64,000 nt of DNA, from contig CM069433.1 in the NCBI GenBank assembly GCA_035610365.1, forward strand, positions 190,534,760-190,598,759, given 5' to 3'. Both the position numbers and the translations under genes were made by a program. The notes beneath the pieces were generated by a model. That model had not been told where the DNA came from. It did no database searches and saw only the letters and a list, made by a program, of their open reading frames with translations. Positions 58,301 to 64,000 of the stretch are shown piece after piece (the stretch's first letter is position 1; every line of letters starts with the position of its first letter). This stretch comes from Aquatica leii (Eukaryota; Arthropoda; Insecta; Coleoptera; Lampyridae).

Positions 58301-59100
58301 AATAAATTCCCTAATTTTCGCTGATAGTATTTTGAAACATTTGCCAAAATTTTAGTGTTTTCAAACATAATTTGATGACCGGTTTCTAGTGCGTGTTCTG
58401 TCACCGCTGACTTTGAAGATTGTTTAAGACAATTACACCTATGATGTTCCTTATTACGAATTCCCACGCTTCTACCCGTCCCTCCTATGCATGCACGACC
58501 ACAAGAGCAAGGAATGCTATAAATGCTGTTAGATTGAAAATCACATCCTTCACCAGATTTAAGAGTTGACCCAATTTAAGAAGAGAAAGCTGAGTAACGA
58601 TGTTGTGTTTGGACATTTTTTCTATAAGGTCTGTGGTACCTTCGCCATGTATTAGATAAGCAAAAGACACTGGTTGAGACCTAGATTCCGCTGTTACTCT
58701 TGGTTTGGCAGACCTAATCTTTGTAATAGACCGTTTAATACTTTTTCTATTGTAATTTATTGCGACTAACACCTTGGTTAGATAATTTAACTAATTTTCA
58801 TTTCTGAAAAGGGTGACGATGAGACAATCCATTAAATATTTATATGTATGGGTAGGTTTTCGATAAACTGAATGTGCTAATGAACCATGTTCATTTCGAT
58901 TAACTAAAACGTCCAAAAATATTTTGATAAATTGAATTTAAATGACAGAAACTCGTTGAGAGTAGAAGGACCATGTTGCCAAATGACAAAGGTGTCATCA
59001 ACATATCTGTACCAGCACTTGGGTTTTAGATAAACCGTGGATAAAACTTTATTCTCAAAATCATCCATAAATATATTTTTACTAAAACGGTTCAAATTAC
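58225..59100 (-). pseudogene. second PLE family: RT C-terminal half and GIY-YIG endonuclease
   Basis: From 59100 down: NRFSKNIFMDDFENKVLSTV, KPKCWYRYVDDTFVIWQHGP near 59000 (RT catalytic box), VNRNEHGSLAHSVYRKPTHT near 58880, VLVAINYNRKSIKRSITKI near 58770. Endonuclease: SIYSIPCSCGRACIGGTGRS near 58510, IRNKEHHRCNCLKQSSKSAV near 58440, ALETGHQIMFENTKILAN, ending REFIEIIKNPVNINRD near 58290. The usual YIG reads CIG. Distinct from the 50-54 kb family. Stops and frameshifts near 58490, 58800 and 58930. Confidence 0.85.
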
Positions 59101-59111
59101 TATCAGCGAAA

Positions 59112-59335
59112 AACTAAAGAATCCATTGAAATAATTAAAAATCCTTTTAATATTAACCGATATTCTTGTTTTCCTTTAGCGGAGATTTGGAAACCAGTTT
59201 TATCGATCGGAAGCCGGTCTATAAAAGTTGTTCCGGGCTCTGAAGATGTCCATTGTGACGTGTGACAGAAGCTCAGGTTTTGTAATAACGACCACACGAG
59301 AATTATCCAGAATAGAAAACTGTATTAAATTGATT
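59112..59335 (+). repeat. PLE 3' end, inverted copy 2
   Basis: Encodes ESIEIIKNPFNINRYSCFPL on the plus strand, then the same 3' flank as 58055-58300. It is joined head-on to the RT part of the minus-strand copy at about 59105. Confidence 0.8.
59240..59271 (+). ncRNA. hammerhead-like motif, plus-strand copy
   Basis: CTGAAGA, T, GTCCA-TTGTGACG-TGTGAC, A, GAAGC. The GAAA box has an inserted base, so it is less likely to be active than the copy at 58131. Confidence 0.3.
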
Positions 59336-59689
59336 TCTGTTTGTAATAACAAAGATTATCAATGTATTGATAATATCCAATTCAAAGAAAACATTTTCTA
59401 GTAGACGCCTAACCATGACAATGTGCAATGAATTGAGAGTAAAACTGAATCAGTTAACTGAATTAGTCTCCAGATTAGCAAATATCCATTTCGAACAAGT
59501 TACACACGTTCCGTCCCCGGCCAACACAAGATTTTATTTCGATGCATCAAGTTAAAGTAAATCCATAAAAGATTATTTCAATCGATTTTAATTACAGTTG
59601 AAGCTGTGGAATATTCCACTCACTAAATGAGCTTCCCATTTCGATGCTGAGCTAGATTCTAATTCTATATCATCGAATTAATTTCTCAA

Positions 59690-60025
59690 CTACAACCAGG
59701 AGCACGATATTGCCAGTTTGACACACTCTTGAACTACTCCTTAGTTATACAGTTTATCCATGGAGTACAACGAGATGACATTCGTGATGAAACAGTTAGC
59801 CGTAAAGCAGACAATGGGATGTTGGAAATGAAAACCACTAAAGCTGTAACTTCAATAAAACCTAACTTTGTAAGTACACAAATGCAATGTAAGTTTTCTT
59901 TAAGGAACAAATACATTTACAGCAAAGGTCACGTTCACCCAGTAATTACCCATCTTCCAGTAGACAAAGCACAAATTTGTTCTCTCTTTAATACTTTAAG
60001 CCTAATCAATGTCAATTTTGTTTAA
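59690..60025 (+). pseudogene. possible gypsy gag fragment
   Basis: QPGARYCQFDTLLNY followed by VIQFIHGVQRDDIRDETVSR near 59750 resembles the 'IRD+IV.GI...+R+.LL' stretch of gypsy gag proteins, and a weak Cys/His-type region follows. Short and degenerate. It may belong with the RT scrap at 61425. Confidence 0.4.
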
Positions 60026-60029
60026 TCAC

Positions 60030-61220
60030 TATAAATGTCAAAACTTTAATCATTAATGTGCGGGAATGTAACTATCAGAGATTTGGAAGTACGCGTCGGA
60101 TTGTGATTCTGTCGTAAAATGAATTCCGACTACCGGTCGTAAGCCTGACGTCAAGATCTACGGGTGGTTTTAAAATTTCACTTGCAAAATCGTATTTATT
60201 TTGCTACCGTTTATTCCAGAGTCTATTTTAGACCTGCTTTAGCACTGTGATTTATTTGTTTTATTATGTATATGTAATTTGTAGCAGTGGCGTAACACTC
60301 GATACTCATCTTTTATCTTCAATGAAATTGCTCTTAATAAGTAATGGTTATTAATTTTGGGTATCTTTGATTTCGGAATGTACTTTGGGGGATTGTGGGT
60401 CTACGATTTCCTGTTTTCCTGCCTAGACATCCTACGTGATATTAAATTACAAGAAAAGGTGAGGCAATCGGGCATTTAGCTTACCTAAGAATATTTTTTT
60501 TTACTTCGATCTTTAACCTACGACCATCTGCGGTGAGGCTAGCCGAAAGGTTAGCGAAACATCTCAGTATAATAAATTCTTTTTTTTTCTTTTTCTCCAT
60601 CTCCCCCATTCGAGCGTGGCAATTTTGCCAATGTAAATACGAATGTGATCTGAAATGTGGCGAGGAAGATGTCTTATAGAAGACTCGAAAGCACATAAAA
60701 TATCTTCTTTAGGAATAGCTTTGAAAACAAAGTCAAACCCTTAAATAGCACCAATTCCTGTTCTGAAATGTGAACCAAACTAGATCAATTGATAACCGTC
60801 TTTAAGGAATTAGTTGTGGATGAGACTTTACGATTCTTGGATTGCAATAATTGAAACTTTTTGAGATGACTTCATGTAGTTAGTCGTAGACTGATATCAG
60901 CCTGCTAGTAAGTAATGTTGTCAACGAGATTCCAATCATCCGGGGATAGAGTGTTGGTCAACTCAAGATGAAGATAAAAGAATTGTTTCGAAATGGTGTC
61001 TAACTCTCGCCTAGTTTTCTTAATCTTCCGCGTATCAATGCTAAACCCGCACGGTGTAGGATGTTTTTAGAAGAACGTGTCTGAATGTAAAACTTGATTT
61101 TGAGGAATGCGGGAATGATGTTGTGGTCACGACAGCGACTAAGAAAAATTAAAGTGCACAAAAGTTTGGCGAAATTTAGAAAATACAGAGGTTTTAGAAG
61201 AAATATTCTCCTCGTAGATT
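60030..61220. other. non-coding, with one structured hairpin region
   Basis: No coding region recognised; see the hairpin at 60528-60560. Confidence 0.5.
60528..60560 (+). ncRNA. hammerhead-like hairpin
   Basis: CTGCGGTGAG, then a 7-bp stem GCTAGCC/GGTTAGC closed by a GAAA tetraloop, then GAAAC. The GTGAG...GAAAC arrangement around the stem is hammerhead-like with two changes in the CUGAUGAG box. No PLE coding sequence was seen nearby. Confidence 0.4.
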
Positions 61221-61227
61221 GTTAATG

Positions 61228-61408
61228 TAATGGCGAAGGCTTCCACGGCCGGAGTCTATACTAAGATCAGAACGTCTTCCGGGTTTTGACCGTGTCAGTT
61301 GTAACCGGGAGAAACGTTGGCAACTTCGGTTACAACAATGACACGGTCCAAACCTGGAAGACTTTCTCATCTTAGTATAGACTCCGGTCGTAAAAGCCTT
61401 CGCTATTA
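61228..61408. repeat. long palindrome with ~80-bp arms
   Basis: 61228-61307 and 61327-61408 are reverse complements with scattered mismatches (shared GGAGTCTATACTAAGAT and GACCGTGTCA). The loop of about 19 bases contains GAGAAACGTTGGC. Confidence 0.88.
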
Positions 61409-61424
61409 TATTCTAAAGCTACTC

Positions 61425-61715
61425 ATTTCACCCACCCACATTGTCGGTAAAGGCGACAAATTAAAAATTACAGGTGATTACAAATCTATTCTTAATCTTC
61501 AACTGCTTATTGACAAACGCCCCATTCCTAACATAGAAGACATCTTCAATAAGTTACAAAGTGCAAAGGTCTTGTGTAAATTAGATGTTGCTTATGATTT
61601 CATGACCAGATTCTGTAATAAAAATTCTTGTGTAGTTATGACATTAAACACACCTACTCATAGGCTCGTCAGGCTTGCAAGTGCGCAGTACAGAGTCGCG
61701 AGTATTCTTGCTATA
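61425..61715 (+). pseudogene. gypsy-type RT fragment
   Basis: GKGDKLKITGDYKSILNLQL, IDKRPIPNIEDIFNKLQSAK and VLCKLDVAYDF near 61450-61605 are the N-terminal RT motifs of Ty3/gypsy elements, the last being the 'SKLDL.QAY' box with its catalytic Asp. VVMTLNTPTHRLVRL follows. The fragment ends before the YVDD box and is fused to the R1-like LINE. Confidence 0.75.
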
Positions 61716-61739
61716 TGACAACGTCGTCTTGAACAAGTA

Positions 61740-63215
61740 TGTAGGAACCAACTGGAAGCCTTTCTAGACATGTATAAGGCAGGAAATTTTCCGAAAACCT
61801 AAAAAGAGGCTAGTCTAGCCCTAATACCAAAGTTTGGTAAAGGCGACAAGCAGAGGTTATCTTTTCGAGCTATTTGTTTATAATATGACAAAAGTTTATG
61901 AGCGAAAGAAATAATAATACGAGAAGATTTATCCCCTACGCAATTCGGCTTTAGGAAAAGGAAGTCGACAATAGACGCGGTATACCGAATTTATAGACCT
62001 GGCAGACACGCAACATCGGCGCGCTAGTTTCACATCCAAAATGCTTTTAACTCGGTTTCGTGGGTACTGTGATTGATAAGATGAGAAAAAAGACTTTAAC
62101 CCACACTTAATTTAAATAACTACCAGCTCCCAGCCAGACAGGAGTGTAACTTACACCGATACCAATAATCTCAGATTGCAACACGTAGTGACCTGTGGAG
62201 GTTCCATCCTGGGACCTACAATCTGGAATCTGTTTTCCGGCGACCTTCTGTCGGTATCGCTTCCGGTACAAATGAAACTTACGGCATTTTCGGGCAGGGT
62301 GACACGCCGCAGTATTTATAGGGTAATATAAACATGGCTTTGAATACGGTGGACAAGTAGCTAAGAGGCAACAAGTTGGAAGTAGCAAAAAAATGATGGT
62401 AGCGGTTGCATTAATGGGAAAAAGAAAAATCAGAAGCATACAATTTAGACATAAAGATGTGCTGGTAAAGGTTAAAAATACATATTTGGAACAAACATCT
62501 TATGTTTGGTCCGCACATTACGAAGGTGATTGAGAAGACCAACAGAAGGGAGTCAGCTCTTGCTAGGCTGATGTTTAACGTTAAAGGTCCGCAAAATTCA
62601 GTAAGGATCATTATGGCGACAATTTTTCAACCATTTTATATGCCGCCCCGGTGTGGTATCAATAGAATTAAAAACTTGGCAGAGAAACTCAAAGAAGAAT
62701 TGCGTTGAGAATTATGTCTGGGTATAGGACAGTCTCGCTAGAAGCAGATATGAGCGTTAGCGGGCACTGTTCCTTTTGACGTAATAGCGGAAGAGCTATA
62801 TAACGTTAAGAATGATATGAGCGAAGCTTTAAGGAAAGAGACCACTATACAAAAATGACAAGAGAGATGGGCGCTGTATCAGAAAGCGGAATGGACTAGG
62901 GTACTAATCCCTAACTTAACTAAGTAGCAGAAAAGAAAATTTGGTAACATCAAAATTTAGTAACATCAACTACCACAGAACTCAAGCGCTTACGGAAGAA
63001 AAAAACTTATCCTTCGTGCTTTTTGTGTAAAGAAAAATTTGGTGATGCCAACCACACTATGTTCGATTAAAAATTAAGGCACAAGGAAAAGCTGAGCTAA
63101 GATAGAAATTTTGAATAGATAAAAACAACATTATACAGATGATCCTGGAAACTCTGAAAGCGTGGTCAAAGATAAATAATTTTCTCGCAGATACTAAGTA
63201 TAAGGAATAAAGGAG
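61740..63215 (+). pseudogene. R1-clade-like LINE reverse transcriptase remnant
   Basis: Read across many frame changes: AFLDMYKAGNFPKT near 61760, LSPTQFGFRKRKSTIDAVYR near 61935, FHIQNAFNSVSWVL near 62035, GSILGPTIWNLFSGDLLSVS near 62200, then VQMKLTAFSGRVT near 62268, where the catalytic FADD box has become FSGR. INMALNTVDK and LRGNKLEVA follow, then FGPHITKVIEKTNRRESALA near 62505, RLMFNVKGPQNS, IMSGYRTVSLEADMSVSG near 62710, ERWALYQKAEWTRVLIPNLT near 62860 and a C-terminal zinc knuckle CFLCKEKFGDANHTMFD near 63020. The order matches R1-like ORF2 from RT to end. Inactive. Confidence 0.78.
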
Positions 63216-63219
63216 TAGC

Positions 63220-64000
63220 GTGACAAAGTTGGTGCAGAGAAAACTGTTCACAATAGAACATTTTCACCTTGACATTCTATTTTCTTGTCGCTATATTAAG
63301 TGTTTGTCCTTAAATATTTTTTATAGATTGAGTTTTTATTGCTGCATGATTTTATCTTTAGTAGTTAAGATACGAATGTGACCTTTTATGGCTTTTTATT
63401 AGAATTTGATTAGTTCCCTTCTTTTAAGATTCATCTTTTTTTGTTTCCTCGCATGGTTTTATAAGAATTTTACTAACTTTAAGAGACGTTATGTTAGGCT
63501 GCAATACATCTTTTGTTTATCGAGGTAATGCAAGGTTGAAAAAAGCTGCTCAGTGCCCCACCTTGCATGACTGACCGGGTACTGGGCCACTTGAGGCCAA
63601 CGCCTCTATTAAAAAAAATATTTCATACCACCCTGCTACAAATCTTCAAGGAGAGCGTTACGTTCAGACTGTTAAAATAACTTTACTCCATATGCAGTAA
63701 TCTTCAAGAATGTATAAACATCATTCTTCAGCAATACCATAAAGCTCTTCAAACTACGAAATCGAACACCAAGGCATTCGCCATAAGCGACATGTCAATA
63801 AACTTATATCCTATGAGAAAATAAAAGATCAACCTAGTCAAAAGATTTAAGTCTCTGAACATCAAAGACGATTAAGATGTTATGGGTCCACATCTTCAAC
63901 CGCAATACTTGCGATAATTGTAAGTACAAAATATTGAAGTGGTCGAAGGATCGAATCTCAGCTCTTAACGACTCATTTTTTTTAAATTTCATTCCTTACG
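63220..64000. other. LINE 3' flank and non-coding sequence to window end
   Basis: An A-tract follows a GC-richer patch near 63565-63620, possibly the LINE 3' end. Nothing else recognised. Confidence 0.45.

Noticed and set aside
61317-61420. N-terminal ~35 codons of the ORF starting at 61317
   Set aside because: These codons come from the palindrome arm, not from the gypsy RT, which starts near 61425.
1-64000. CRISPR arrays, bacterial operons or integrated virus genes
   Set aside because: No regularly spaced repeats and no prokaryotic gene order. All retroviral-type domains belong to LTR retrotransposon pol/gag, with no envelope gene seen.

Overview
The window is intergenic, repeat-dominated DNA from an arthropod, most likely an insect. 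The background is strongly AT-rich. I recognise no ordinary host gene. What I can identify are transposable elements typical of insect genomes: Tc1/mariner, mariner, pogo-like, piggyBac, hAT, Crypton-like, mag-type Ty3/gypsy, BEL/Pao, Jockey, RTE-like and R1-like LINEs, and several Penelope-like elements (PLEs). I saw no rRNA, no CRISPR array and no bacterial operon. A beetle or similar insect is plausible, but the sequence does not settle the order.

Layout. 1-1487: Tc1/mariner-superfamily transposon with an uninterrupted 354-residue transposase and long inverted repeats, its outer left end cut by the window edge. 4845-5715: piggyBac remnant. 6341-6844: PLE 3' end followed by a hammerhead-like hairpin. 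8337-15343: a 7-kb element with inverted termini and an apparent TA duplication, coding for a large PIN/FEN1-like nuclease-fold protein on the minus strand. This ORF is split by a TA-flanked pogo-like transposon (11705-13348). 17826-21446: a decayed gypsy element with 80-bp terminal repeats. 22030-29010: RTE-like LINE, a piggyBac scrap, and two Jockey-type LINEs meeting tail to tail near 26.44 kb.

30.5-35.6 kb: a large imperfect inverted repeat whose two arms each carry a piggyBac-type transposase remnant. 36.1-37.1 kb: mariner remnant. 40.8-42.7 kb: Crypton-like recombinase fragment with a 55-nt intron, then a Tc1 fragment. 43597-46292: a complete hAT transposon with matching 8-bp target duplications and only three visible lesions in its transposase. 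46.85-49.96 kb: pogo-like transposase interrupted by about 2 kb of non-coding sequence. 50.1-54.25 kb: PLE pieces in both orientations around a BEL/Pao pol fragment. 57.7 kb: a MITE-like repeat. 58.0-59.3 kb: a second PLE with inverted 3' ends. 59.7-63.2 kb: gypsy gag and RT scraps, a long palindrome and an R1-like LINE.

The genes do not form a pathway; the window is a nested, layered TE graveyard. The items I consider most worth following are the 7-kb PIN-protein element, a set of hairpins with the shape of hammerhead ribozyme cores at PLE 3' ends, the recurrent inverted PLE ends, the near-intact hAT and Tc1/mariner elements, and the intron-bearing Crypton-like fragment.
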